A DNA stretch of 64,000 nt from Melampsora larici-populina 98AG31 (Eukaryota; Basidiomycota; Pucciniomycetes; Pucciniales; Melampsoraceae), in contig NW_006768842.1 of the NCBI RefSeq assembly GCF_000204055.1, positions 75,529 to 139,528 on the forward strand, written 5' to 3'. Within the stretch, counting starts at the first letter, position 1. Each line of letters starts with the position of its first letter. Below are positions 21,196 to 32,927 of this stretch, one piece after another. The notes under the pieces are model-generated. The model had not been told where the DNA came from. It worked only from the letters and a program-made list of their open reading frames with translations, and did not search any database. A program made the translations under genes and the position numbers.

Positions 21196-22878
21196 ATGCC
21201 TAGACTCTCAGTCCGCAGGCATATCCTGTCATCACTTGACACCTTTATATCAGTTTTCTCTCTTTTTCAATCTACCACAAGCCCAACTTCATCAACTTCA
21301 TCAACTTTTATTCCAAACTTGATTGCTTGTTTACTCCTGGTATCCTCAATGAATTCCGTCAATGGTGATCAATCAGATGAAGACCAACATCTTGGACATC
21401 AAGAACGCATCATCATGTTCACTTTCACAATCTTGATGGTGTCTACCTTTCACCAGAGTTCCTACCTGGATCAACGGAAGCAAAAGCGAGATGAGGATGA
21501 AACAATTCTCTCAGCTCTCTTGTTAGCACGAGATCAAGCCCAATCAAGAAGGTACCTTCTTCCTAGATATCGTAGGCCTCGGGGTAGCTCAAAGGCTGCA
21601 ACTTTTCAAGCGTGGTTTGATGAGACCAATCGAACTTGGCTAGCTGTGGTAAGCTCAAAGTTTTTCATTTGTCCCTCAGATATTAGACTCATCATCTTTG
21701 TTTCGCTTTTGCGTTAGGCACGCATGTCCAAAGCCGACTTTACCAAGTTACTCCACCGGATAGCACCCTCTTATATCTTTCAAAACAACTCATTTTGCCC
21801 TCAGGCCTCCACCCCAGTGGCAGTTATGGTAGCATTAGCGAATTGGGCTTATCAGGAAACGGCGGCTCCACCCCGATGAAAGCAAAGTTGTTCGCTTGGC
21901 AGGTAAGTCAAAACTAAGTTTTTTAAGTCAAACTTTCTTTTAGCTGCAATTATCATTCTAAATCTGTGTCCCACGTCTACCAGAAGGAAGTGTGGAGGAG
22001 GGGCGCTAAACAGGTGCATCACTGCCATACTGGAGCTCGAGTCAGAATATGTACGATGGCCAAATGGAGATGAGCGATCAGCGATTAAGCAAAGAATTGG
22101 CCATACCTCGTTCTTTCAAGATTGTGTTGGCTTTATTGACGGAACGTTGGTTCCTTTGGCCACAGCACCCTCTAAAAATAAAGAAGATTACTATACTCGC
22201 AAATCGATTTATGCCTTGAACTCCCTTATAATATGTGATGATCAGCGAAAAGTGCTTTATGCACATCACGGTTGGTGTGGAAGCGCACATGACCAACGCG
22301 TGTTAAAGTCCACTCAAGTAAGTTCTTAATTATCTACTGTTAAAGTCTACTGAAGTACACTGCTAATTTCATATTTGATGTTTTTGTGCAATAACAATCA
22401 TTATAAACCACAGTTCTTTCGGGATATGCCCTCGTTCTTTTCAGAGGGCGAGTACATCCTAGCTGATTCAGGGTATGCTTCTTCGGAACATATAGTGCCT
22501 GTTTTCAAAAGATCACGTTATCAATCACTTACCACGGCTCAAAATCACTTCAACAACTCAATATCGAAGATACGAATTGCATCGGAACATTGTAACGGAA
22601 TGCTACAGATGCATTTTGGGTCACTTCACGAATTGAGATTATGTATCGACAACTCAAAGGACGCTATGTATGCATGTAGGTGGATTGGAGCTTGTGTTGT
22701 TGTACATAACTTCATCATAACAGAAGGAACACCGATGTATGGAATGGTCTCAGGAGGCGTGTTTGATATTCCAGGTGAAACTTTGGAAACAAATCAAATA
22801 ACTCCCAATTTTGCCTCGGGTGGTGGCCAGCGTCGTGAATCTTTATTCAGTAGTTTTTGTGTTGCAAAAAATTATTAA
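21196..22878 (+). pseudogene. Harbinger DDE transposase with frameshifts
   Basis: Harbinger-derived nuclease (DDE_Tnp_4 type) that would cut and join the element ends. Exons run about 21196-21648, 21718-21902, 21984-22317 and 22414-22878. Catalytic acidic residues are visible as GFIDGTLVPLA (D1), ADSGYASS (D2) and SEHCNGML (E), with GWCGSAHDQRVL between them. The start was chosen at MPRLSVRR, which matches MPRVSARR of the second element. Compared with that copy, exon 2 loses the frame at VALAN/GLSGNGG (near 21840), where one T appears missing, and exon 3 loses it in a G-run just after GSVEEG (about 21995-22005). Each is a one-base deletion or a base-calling error. If real, the element cannot make its own transposase. 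Confidence 0.82.
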
Positions 22879-23142
22879 CCAATATCTTTTCGATTGATTA
22901 GCTGTTTGGTTTCTACAGTTCATTGACATGTATTTCAAGAATCTCATCACTCTGTACTCAGACATTCCTTTGTGTTTTTTTCATTCAAATAAATCAGAAT
23001 CTTTGAATTTTTATTGCAAAGCAGTGAGGACCGCAACTTTTTATTTGAGAAAATTTGAACATAAGATGAAACACAATTTTGGTAATCTTTGTTAAAGTTT
23101 TTGAGGTGAAATTGGAGGATTGAAAGAGTTTTTTGGAAACTT

Positions 23143-23262
23143 TTGATATCTTTGTTAACAAGATTTCGATCTTTTGAAAAAAAAAAAACAAGAATTTGAC
23201 ACTTGATATCTTTGTTAACAACATTTCGATCTTTTGAAAAAAAAAAAAAAAACAAGAATTAG
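23143..23262. repeat. 60-bp tandem duplication
   Basis: Two head-to-tail copies of a unit starting TTGATATCTTTGTTAACA and containing an A-run of 12-16 bases. It lies in the gap between the convergent genes of Harbinger element 1. Confidence 0.8.
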
Positions 23263-23321
23263 AAGCTTTTGAGATGTTTTCAACCTTGAAAATCGACTAG
23301 CAATTTTATAAACAGTTAACT

Positions 23322-25141
23322 TCAGTTGTTGAATTGCAATTGAGATGACTCGATTCCTGATGTCTGCTTTGAAATGCTGGTACTCTGAGGAACCTCAATG
23401 TCAGGTAATTGGCGCAAAGCCAAAGCTTCAGCTTCAGCGGGGTCCATTTTTCCACGTATGAGCTCCATCACCATCTGGCTGCGTGCAAGTCGATTCTTCA
23501 TATTCATTTCATCATACTTCATTTTGAAATCGGCAAAGGCGAGGTTTTCCTTTGTTGCCAATTCATTTGATCGATTCGTGGTGATAATTTGGGCCATTGC
23601 ATTAGTGATGCTGGAGGTCATCTTCTCCTGATTAGCTGCAGCACGGTGCTCACTAGCCTCTCGTTCCTCTTTAGTAGGTAACCGATTCACGAGGGAGTTG
23701 ATTCCAAGAAGATCTTGAGGCGACTCTTGCTGTTTGGAGTGAACCGACGTGGTGGTATCTTTACTGCTGAGTCGACGACGCTTAGTAGAAGTTTTGGTAG
23801 ATGATGAAATGTCTTTGATCTTCAGGTTCCCAAATGACGGCTCGCGTTTGAGGAAAACATTTGAGCCAGTGGTGTTAGGACTTTGCAAAGTTGAAGTGTC
23901 CTCCTCAAGACTCAGGTCCAACGACAGGTTGCGGCGTGAGAGTGAACGAGAGGGAGTCTCTTCCCAAGCTTCGTTTGGCAAGGAGCTGTCAGACGCAGTT
24001 GGGGAGCGTTCTGGTTCGATATCAGTTAGAGATGTTGAGTTGTGCTTGTCATTCTTGCCTAAAGAATCCCTCAAGGCCAACGGGCGGGCAGACGGTCGAT
24101 CTCCAATTACTGGCTCGAGTTCTTCGTACCAAGGACATATACGTAACATTCTCACTGTTTGAATACAGTCAGTGAGTTGAAAACAATCATGAAATCTCAG
24201 TTCCTGTACATACCTTGAAGGCTGCCAGTATTATCTTCTTTCTTACCACCCCCTCGCCTCTTAGCCAATTTAAATGCCATGATATCCCCCTGTGGGACCG
24301 TAAATACCACTGATTCACCCTCACGATTGCCCTCCCCAGTCGCATTTCTCAAACCGTCAGCCGTTCTGAACCAAGTCTCTAACAATTTGACCTAAATATC
24401 AAAACAGAAAATCAGGGAAGAGAACAATTTTCATACATAGACCAAAATGTTACTGACTTTCTTTTCACACTCGCGACCAGATCTATTTCCATGATTCTTA
24501 CTTGCAATGAACGCTGCCACCTTCTCACAAATCACTACCTGCTTCTGCGTGCGCCAAGAATTGAAATTCTCGTAGATGCTGCACCATTCAGCCACAATAT
24601 CCATATCGGACTTGTTGTCATCACTTTGAGGTGTAAACCAACATTTCGAGGTGCTGATGTCCGCCTCTTCGTTTTCTTCATTTCGAGAGGTTTTGATTCC
24701 AGATTCATCTTGAGTTTGAACATCTTGAGTTTTAATTTGAGTTTCCATTTGATTTTCGATTTGAGAATCAACCTGAGTTTCACGATCAGAAGCGTCTTGT
24801 TTTGGACGAAGAGACTTTGATTGTTGGGGAGCTGATTGCTTGCGAGGGCGTCCTCGTGGCTTTTTAGGAGCGGGAGGAGCACTCATGAGGTGTGTAGGTT
24901 GGTTGGTTGGTTGTGAAACGACGAGAGAAGACGTGACTGGATTGATCTGGGCAAGCCGCACCCAGTCCGCTGGGGAAAGACTTGGAACCGGAAGATATGT
25001 CGAGGCTAAAGTTGTGGGAGTTCCGACCGTGTTTGCTTCGATAGCAATCAACGGTGCTTGAACCAAGTTGGCCGGAGTTGATGCAGGTGTGGTTTGAGGG
25101 GAGATCTGCATATGTTGGTGTTGAGAAGTATTTGAATCCAT
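23322..25141 (-). CDS. Harbinger accessory DNA-binding protein 1
   Basis: Second gene of the element. In PIF/Harbinger systems the Myb/trihelix-like partner binds the ends and imports the transposase. Minus-strand exons 25141-24458, 24391-24214 and 24154-23322 give 564 aa in one frame. The N-terminus is Pro/Gln/Thr-rich with an AT-hook-like KPRGRPRK. The predicted trihelix region spans SDMDIVAEWCSIYENF to VKLLETWFRTADGLRNATGEG across the first splice junction. A long Ser/acidic linker follows, then a Met/Glu-rich helical C-terminus (KMKYDEMNMKNRLARS). The motif LETWFRTADGLRNATGEG is shared in form with LEKHFRTAQDYKNGTGQG of the second element. Start chosen at MDSNTSQ, just inside the inverted repeat. 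It looks intact, unlike its partner transposase. Confidence 0.8.
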
Positions 25142-25298
25142 GCATAAATTAAATTCAGTCAGATGGGTGTTCATTTTCACCCAAATCAAAAAACCCGTCC
25201 AAAAAAGATTGAAAATCAAATGGGTCGGGACGGGTTTTTCATTTGGGTTTTGATACGGGTTTTTAATGTTTGTGTACCCCTAATGTTTGTGTACCCTT

Positions 25299-25747
25299 AA
25301 TAAATTCTTTCTTATATTTTGGGGAAATTCAAAACAAACAAAACAAGAAAGTTGAGTATCCAATCCAAAGAAATCTGGGTCTCTTGGAGGAGTAGAGGGG
25401 AGTGGTATTTATTCTTTTGAGGTGTGATTTGAGGAAATATAGTGACAGGATCATAGATTGATCTTTTGACTGATTATGAAATGTTTTACTGTGTTCCATA
25501 AATCTTGTAGATGAATCCTTTTGGAAATCAAATTTGATAAGCTCCAATCTGCAAAAAGGTTTTTGATGAAATATGCAAATCTGCTGAGGTTTTTATGGTA
25601 CTACTAGATGTGTTTCATAGGAAAAGTCAGATTGCTCTGGTGGGATTTTAGAAGCTAGAATTATATACCACCATTTTGAAAGTTTGAGCAAGTTGATGAG
25701 AGTAATATTTACTGGATCTGGTTTATAGAATTTTAGAATTTAATAAT
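25299..25747. other. spacer between the two Harbinger elements
   Basis: About 450 bp of AT-rich sequence; no feature seen. Confidence 0.6.
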
Positions 25748-25924
25748 AGGGGTATTCAAAACTCGTGTTTTGGGTCCCAGAAGTGTCAAGAACCGACATC
25801 CAGAAACTTCTGGGACATCTCCCAGAAGTATCTGGATGTCACTTCTTGACACTTCTGGGGAGATTTGAGAGCACCTCGAGTCCTCTGATATCCAGATTCT
25901 AAAGACTCGATCTGGCTCACCAAC

Positions 25925-27623
25925 ATGCCACGAGTCTCAGCTCGACGGCAAGTACTACAAGCTCTGAAAGTAGTCTCACATCACCTCCTAGCTCACCCCT
26001 CAGACAATCATCTCCTCGTTCCTTCAGCAAATCGTGCCTCAAGAGCCTCAATACCATTATCAACTCTACTCCTCATCCCAGATTTATTACCAGTACTTCC
26101 ACTTCAACCAATCCACCGCTTAACGTTAGGTCTCATGCTGAAAAGTAGGAGCAGTCGACACGGCGAGGACTTTGATTCCAAAAAGTCAGATGTCGAGGTT
26201 TGGTTGGCGGAAATGGAGTCTGTCGAAAATCGCCGATACCTGGCTTCGAGGACTCTCCGTGAACGAGATCGCTCACAAGAGCTTTTCAATAACATGATGA
26301 ACGCTCCCGAAGTGATGTTCATCAAAGTGGTAAGTATCTCTTTGGTCTACTTCCAATCTTTGAAAATGTTTTTTTAACTTTGGTTCATTTTGATGTCTGT
26401 TTCGATGATGTGATTAGGCACGAATGAAAAAGGACAACTTTGTCACCCTTTTGCGTAAAATTGAAAATAGTAATGTGTTCAGAAACACTTTGAGTAATCC
26501 TCAAGCACGGATTGAATTGCAACTCATGGTTGCTCTAGCAAATATGGGGTTGTCAGGGAATGGCGGACAAGTTTCACTCATAGGGAACTTATTAGGTGTT
26601 TCAGGTGAGTGCGAGTGTATCTTCCCACTCGCACGTCTTGTTTATTCACCTCTATTATTTCGATTTTAGATGGTAGCGTTGAAAACTATACGTGGCGATG
26701 TGTGGCGGCTATCCTCGAATTACAAGCAGAATACCTGAGCTGGCCATCCCAGCTAGAACGAGCACAGATCAGCAATGAAATCGCTGAGAAACATCCCGGT
26801 TTGGAGGGTTGTGTTGGTTTTATTGATGGGACTCTGATCCCATTAGCTTTTGGCCCGGTTACTTGCAAGGAAGACTATTGGACTCGTAAGTACTTTTACG
26901 GACTGAACTCAATGATTGTCTGCGATCATCGTCGCCGGATCACTTTTGCGCGCCATGGTTGGTGCGGAAGTGTTCATGACCAAAGAGTCCTCAGGACTTC
27001 CTCAGTAATTTTTCAATAATTATGTTTGATGAAATCAGGAGCTGATGGTTTTTGTTAGCTGTGGTGTCAACCTGGTCAACACTTCACCGAGGGTGAGTAC
27101 CTTGTGGCCGATTCAGGTTATAGCGCCTCAAAGTGCACGGTACCTCTGTTCAAAAGAAACGCCGACTGCGATCTTCCTGGTCTCAAGAATTCATTCAACA
27201 AGTTACTTAGTGAGGCACGAACGGTCATAGAACATGTCAATGGGATGCTGAAATCGAGATTTCAGATGCTCAAAGAATGCCAACTTCTGTTGCGAGACAA
27301 ACGCTCGATGAAACGCATCAATGCACTCCTAATGGCATGCTGTCTTATTCACAATTTCCTTTTGATTGAAAATGAGCACACATCTTTCTCTTATGGGCTA
27401 CCTAATGCAATTGAACGAGAAGAAGAGCGAAGATACGCTGAAGATAATCCTGCGGNNNNNNNNNNNNNNNNNNNNNNNNNNNNNNNNNNNNNNNNNNNNN
27501 NNNNNNNNNNNNNNNNNNNNNNNNNNNNNNNNNNNNNNNNNNNNNNNNNNNNNNNTACTTGCTGATAACGACGACTCTTTAAGAAGAGAGGTGTTTTGCA
27601 AAGTTTTGTCAGTTAATGGGTGA
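25925..27623 (+). CDS. Harbinger DDE transposase (contains assembly gap)
   Basis: DDE_Tnp_4-type transposase. Exons 25925-26329, 26418-26604, 26670-27004 and 27059 onwards; phases agree through the first three introns. Catalytic signature: GFIDGTLIPLA (D), ADSGYSAS (D), IEHVNGMLKSRFQ (E), plus GWCGSVHDQRVL. The N-terminus MPRVSARR and the block ARMKKDNFVTLLRKIE are shared with the first element. A 100-N gap (27456-27555) falls near the C-terminus, so the last residues and the stop at about 27623 are tentative. Apart from the gap no lesion was seen, so this copy could be the active source for both families, although its termini differ from those of element 1. Confidence 0.85.
27456..27555. other. 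assembly gap (100 N)
   Basis: Exactly 100 unknown bases, the usual placeholder for a gap of unknown size. Confidence 0.99.
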
Positions 27624-28199
27624 AAACTAATGATCATAGTAAGATACATTTGTTGCCTACAAAAGTAATATCACATCAATGAACTGATTTGGTCACTCTT
27701 TGAAATTTTATGACATCCAGAGCGTTTCAGCCTTGATTATCAAATGCCCTATGATTAAATTGTCCTGTTTCTAATCGATGGGGTTCACTACTATCTTACA
27801 AAGGCTTATGATGTATATATTCTTTATATATGAGTTGGCTCTGATTATCTTACATACACACTACCTGGGTTATGAAATAAACACAAACTTATTTTCAGAT
27901 CAAACAAAAAAAAAATCTGATGATGCTGAGGTGTGAGATAACACCTCGATTTGAAGAGAAAACCCAATCGATTGCATACTTGAAATAAAAGATTCTATTG
28001 TTTGGGAAACAATAGATCAGATCTAATAATCTTTAACTGAGAAACCAAAGACAAGACAACAAAAGAGATCGAACCAAGAAATTTTAAGTTATATCTGAAA
28101 AGACAAAAGATTTCAATTTAATTTGAATCCAACATTTGATCAACAAGTTCATACGAGGTAGACACAACATTAATGATCAAACAGAGACCAGACACAAGA
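27624..28199. other. non-coding middle of Harbinger element 2
   Basis: AT-rich interval between the convergent gene ends; no frame or repeat recognised. Confidence 0.6.
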
Positions 28200-29959
28200 T
28201 TAAGAATCAATCATTTCATCCACAGTTTTTTTAGCTTCAGCCCAACTCATTTTAAAGTTATCCATATACTCCTTGTAAAGACGTCCTCGCATTTGAATGT
28301 CTTCTAATTTCGCTTTCTTCTTCTGAGACTCTAGCTCCCGCTCGATTTTGTCTAATTCAAGAGTTTCTCTACGTCTCTTGAGAGTCTTTGTCTCATCTAA
28401 GTTTTTTTCTTTGAAATCCATTTCGGCTTGCTGAAATTCTAAAGTTTCCCTTTTGAATTTGAGATCATGAAGTAAACGTGTGTGTTCATCTTGTTCCGGG
28501 TTCAAAGACTTCGTAATTGCCTCTTTAAGTTTGCTAGAAGACTCCAATTCCGCCTTTCTTGCATTTTGCTCGGCCAACATGTAATCTTTTTTGAAACTCC
28601 ACTTGGCTTCGCGCTCTTCTCGTGAAGGTAAGTGATTAGCTAACATAGAAGAAGCCGGGCCTGAATTCACACGTGATGATTTACTTGCAACTACACTTTG
28701 AGAATCCATTACTGAGCTTTTCCGAGGTTGAGAATGTCGAGTTTTCTGCACCGTTTGATCTTTAGATATTCCCACACGTTTTTGAGAGCTTTCATTAATG
28801 CTGCTGTCTTCATGATCACTTAAATTTTCGAATCGAGGAGTCTCAATACTTTCAAGCATCCGGTCAAAATCATCCTCGTTGGGATTACTAATGTTGTCAT
28901 CTAGTTGGTTCTTTGAATTGGCTTTTCCTTGACTCGGTAATATATCATCGAGATCTATTGGTTGGTTAGACTCCTGTACATCGTCTGGTGAGTTGGCCTT
29001 TCTCCGTCCGAAAGCAGGGATCATCTCCTCAAAGTAAAGACATTTTTTTTTGACCATTGCTTGAATCATTAAACGTATGTTAGAAGAGTTTCTACTAGTG
29101 CTTAGAAACATGAGAACTTACACTCAAACTTCTCTTCAACCAGCGATACAAGCTCTTTCCATGCCTCACTATCAGATGTGTAACCATTTGCTTCCTTCTC
29201 AGCCAACGCATCATCCATAAGTTTCTGTTTTTCTCCTTGACCAGTGCCATTCTTGTAGTCTTGCGCCGTACGGAAATGCTTCTCAAGATCTCGAATCTGA
29301 AGAAACCAACAAAACCAACGTTAACAAACTCTGTATGTAAGCAAAAACACAAAAAACATAGATAAACATACCTGTTGCTCGACCTTTGTTGAACTGATAT
29401 TTGAAAATCCGTTCTCAGCAAGGTATTTAGAGATGTCCTCAGCCACTTTCCCCTTCTTAATCATCCCACCTTCACCCCTCCACCAATCAAGACGGAACCC
29501 ATCACCTTCTGGCATAGTGAGCCATTTGATCAAAAGAAAGAGGGCATTCTTGCCCTCCTTGTTGAAGTCAGTGCGCCACTGGACTCGACCACGGCCAGGG
29601 GAAGATGGCTGATTGTTCTTGTTCTTCGCTTTCGAATCCGTTTTTTTTCGGGTCTTTTTTGGAGTATGATCAGTTTGAGATGTTTGAGGAACTGAATCTT
29701 GAATTTGCAATGATTGATGGTACGACATCGTTGGCCAAATAGGATGATTGTTTAAAGCAGGAGAGAGATGAGCAGGAGAGAATTGCTGGTGGATCGTAGG
29801 AGAGAATTGCTGATGGATTGCCGGCGAGATATGTGGATTGATACTAGGCGAGACAAAGGTGTAAGAGTACTCTCCAAGTGGAGGAGCTTGCCCTGCAATC
29901 GAAGGGTCTGAAGGAGTCCTGGAAATTGAATTGGTTCGAGATGCAGGCATATGAGCCAT
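28200..29959 (-). CDS. Harbinger accessory DNA-binding protein 2
   Basis: Partner gene of element 2, probably the trihelix/Myb-like end-binding protein. Minus-strand exons 29959-29372, 29296-29122 and 29059-28200 give 540 aa in one frame. The N-terminal 100 residues contain three imperfect repeats of the type SPAIHQQFSP. A basic stretch (KKTRKKTDSKAKNK) precedes the helical DNA-binding region, VQWRTDFNKEGKNALFLLIK to STKVEQQIRDLEKHFRT. After an acidic Ser-rich linker the C-terminus is a long Lys/Glu coiled coil (about residues 400-530). The domain order matches the accessory protein of element 1. Confidence 0.8.
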
Positions 29960-30390
29960 GTGAAAGATTTGTGGCTATAAGAAGGTGAACTTTGAAGTAT
30001 GAAAGATACAGGAGTACAGGTGTGTGGTGTGCACAAAGTTTCCAAATTAAATGTGACATCCAGAAACATCTTGGAGATGTCCCAGAAGTTTCTGGATGTC
30101 GGTTCTTGACACTTCTGGGACCCAAAACACGAGTTTTGAATACCCCTAATGAGCAGCTTGTATCTCGACTGTCGAGGTGCTAATTATAAATATGATGATG
30201 ATGATGAAGAGATGAGATGATGAGAAGTGTTTGAAAGAGTAGTTAAGTGAGGTTTAATTTCAAAATTAGGGTTTTAATTTAATAGTTTTGTAGTTTAACT
30301 TGTAAAATCATTATCAGAATCAGAATCAGAAGAAGTGAAGTCAACATTTTATGATTTCATATCAAATCAAATCAAATCCAGAAGAAAGCC

Positions 30391-32100
30391 ATGAACTTCA
30401 ACTTAGATTGGGATGAACCTGATATTTGGTCAACTGAACCATCATCTTCTATTCAAATCAACACATCAAGAACAGAACATCAAAACCCACCTGAACCATC
30501 TTCACCAACTAATCAATCAGATTCATCTGATACTACTACCATTCATCATCATCAAATCAATCTATCAACACCTAATCCTACTTTAACCAATTCAAATTCA
30601 AATTCAAATTCAAATTCAAATTCAAATCATTCTCAACAACCCAATCTATCAATCTCAACTGATTCAATACCTAAACCATTCATCAACTTAGATTCTGATC
30701 ATCAATCTTCTCCAAACAGTCCTTCTATCCTATTCTCTTCTCCTTCAGATGCTTCATCAACTCAATCTATGTTCTCAGCTACAGCTGATCAAGCTCAATC
30801 ACAATCAAACAATCTCAATAATAGTACAATAGATGATGATGATTTTGGTGATTTTGATGATGGTGATGAATTAGGACAAGGATTAGGAACAGATGAGTTT
30901 GGTGATTTCGATACATTTCCAAGTTTATCACCTATACCAAGATTTCAAACCAAACCGAACATCATACCATTCAAATTACCTAAACTTATGAATTTCGAAA
31001 CCCTAAAACAATCACTCACACCTGCGATCGATAGTCTTTTTACACAAATCGATTCATCAGTTTGGCTAACCGATGATGTTATCAAAAATTCAGATCATCC
31101 ACCAATCGAAAAAAATTTGTCAATTCCTTTGGTTTTGAAATCTTCTGATCTACTTAGGTCTGCTTGGAATGAATTGATTGAAAATCAAAACCGACTTGGG
31201 ATTCCAATTGATTGGAAAAGAAGTCAGATCCGTCGTCATTTTTTAGTCACACTGGGGATTCCAGTCGATTTAAATGATGTAAGAATCTTGATCTGATCAT
31301 TCAATTTTCCACTAAAACATTTTTCACTTCTTACGATTGATTTCTTTTTCTTCTTCTTCTTTGGATTTAGTTCTTGACACCGGCAGATCTTCCTCAACAA
31401 ACACTTTCAGTTCATACAGATTCAGTTTCATCAAGTCTTTTACATCCATATAATTCAAAACTTATCAAACCATCAATCAAGAGTCCAACTCCAACCATCT
31501 CAATAGATCGAAAAAGATGTGATGAACTATTATCGTTGAAAAATGGTTAGATTCCAATTCAATCCAAATGATTTCGATTCTTTTTTTTTTCTGATGGGTT
31601 TTTTGGTTGATTTGAATTATAGACGATTTACAAAGTCAAAGTGATGAAGATCTAATTAAGATTAGAGACGAGTTAAAGAACATGAACACAACGATCTCAG
31701 ATCTTCTATCCCAAACACTTACCAAACGTGACAAATTAAACCAAGATAGTGATTCATATAATAAGATGATCTCAGTTGAGTGATGTTCCAAAACCTAGAC
31801 CAAGCTCACCAAACCTTGCACGATTTCTGATCTCTTTTTGGGGTATGGAAATCGAAATAGGATCTCATCACAGCTGCACAAAGGATCAAGATGGGATCAC
31901 CTAATGTGAACAAAAGATCATCGTCTATCCAACTAGGATCTTCTTCAATCACTTCTACCGCTCAGATCTCTTCTACTCATCCAGCTGGGTCTTCTAGATG
32001 GTTTGGAACGACGACTAGATCGGTGACGCCTACTAATCATCATCAGAATGTGACTTCTAAATCTGTTGAAATTAATTCTAAACGATCTTCTGTACTTTGA
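30391..32100 (+). CDS. aftiphilin/Laa2-like clathrin-adaptor accessory protein
   Basis: Exons 30391-31278, 31371-31545, 31623-31774 and 31861-32100 give 484 aa. The first 150 residues are Ser/Asn/Pro-rich with a run of Asn-Ser repeats. Then come acidic DDFGDFDDGDE and DEFGDFDTF motifs, the DFGDF type that binds adaptor ear domains. The central region (KPNIIPFKLPKLMNFETL onward) with WNELIENQNRLGIPIDWKRS resembles the fungal DUF5102 family that contains yeast Laa2 (YBL010C), which recruits Laa1 to AP-1 coats. A short helical segment (DEDLIKIRDELKNMNTTISDLL) and a Ser/Thr tail follow. In yeast the relative works in TGN-endosome clathrin traffic; the same role here is an inference. Start chosen at the first ATG of the long frame. 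Confidence 0.7.
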
Positions 32101-32553
32101 AACTTCTTACCTTCCAAAAGAAATTTAATTGGGTTCTGCTTTTTTTTTAAAAAAAAATCAATTGGGTTCTTTTTTTTTTAAGAAAAATGTTTAATTGGGT
32201 TCTGATTTTTTTTTTCTTCGATCTTGTGTTTTGATTGGTTTGGTGTTTTTTTATATATGTTTTATTAGATTTCATGATAGATTGAAGGGTTGTTGATATT
32301 TACAAAACCAAAATGGCAAGATAGATAATAAAAAAACATTGGATATATAGAAAACTTTATATAGTATAGGAATTGAGATTACTAAATATAAAGAAATCAA
32401 GTTTGATGATGATCAGATTTTTTCTTATGTAAGTTTGATTAAGGTTTTTTTTGTCTTGATTATAAGACTTTGAGGTTTGAAACTTTTGGTTGGGTTAAAT
32501 TCGAATTAAAAGGGTTGAATCATTAAAGTTGTCTAACTTGTCCAAAACCGCTT

Positions 32554-32646
32554 TACTGTTGTTTTCGAAAAGCTTGTCCAAGTTTGCCCGCAAGACTCGA
32601 GCAGCATGGCGGGAAAACTCGGACAAGCATTTTGAGAACGACAGTA
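32554..32646. mobile_element. 93-bp TA-flanked fold-back element, copy 1
   Basis: Bounded by TA on both sides, with ends CTGTTGTTTTCGAAAAGCTT and, inverted, the right half ending GAACGACAG. Nearly the whole length forms one hairpin. Same length and plan as 32928-33020 but with more mismatches between arms, so probably older. Confidence 0.8.
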
Positions 32647-32927
32647 ACTCCTTGAAAGAAAAACCATGGTACTTACTTACCAAAAACTTTATAACAAGCA
32701 CTCCTTTGAGTTTATCAATTTCAAAACTCAGATGAGATGTTCTTTATATGTACATAGCTATGTATAGATATGCAATTGAAACTACCTATTTTTCTGTGTG
32801 GATTGTGGTGTGAGTTGTCAATGTCACAACGTATGGGAAATTTCTGTGGTTTTTTTTGAAACCTTGGAAGTGTGTCCACTGTCAAGGAGTTTTTTTTTTT
32901 GATGGTGAATGGAAAATCAATTCTATG

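Larger units (their letters stand above)
21037..25281. mobile_element. PIF/Harbinger element 1 (4,245 bp)
   Basis: Terminal inverted repeats begin AGGGGTACACAAACATTAAA and run about 70 bp or more on each side. AAT (21034-21036, 25282-25284) flanks it. It carries a plus-strand DDE transposase and a minus-strand DNA-binding accessory gene in convergent orientation, the usual two-gene layout of Harbinger elements. Its termini resemble those of the surrounding MITE, so the two probably share a transposition system. Confidence 0.92.
20848..25298. mobile_element. palindromic Harbinger-type MITE split by a larger element
   Basis: The two halves are 20848-21036 and 25285-25298, making a 203-bp element once the inserted Harbinger and one AAT are removed. 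Termini are AAGGGTACACAAACATTACA and its exact inverse, with AAT outside both ends (20845-20847, 25299-25301). The left half is itself a long palindrome. It is non-coding, and its termini closely resemble those of the element inserted in it. Confidence 0.88.
25748..30147. mobile_element. PIF/Harbinger element 2 (4,400 bp)
   Basis: Terminal inverted repeats of about 95 bp begin AGGGGTATTCAAAACTCGTG and are near-identical. AAT lies on both flanks (25745-25747, 30148-30150). Inside each terminus is a second palindrome built on CCAGAAGTGTCAAGAA, so each end can fold on itself. Gene layout is the same as element 1, but the termini and protein sequences differ enough to be another subfamily. Confidence 0.92.

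Noticed and set aside
23398..24175. Plus-strand frames within 23.4-24.2 kb
   Set aside because: Antisense of the Harbinger accessory gene, whose exons and phases are consistent.
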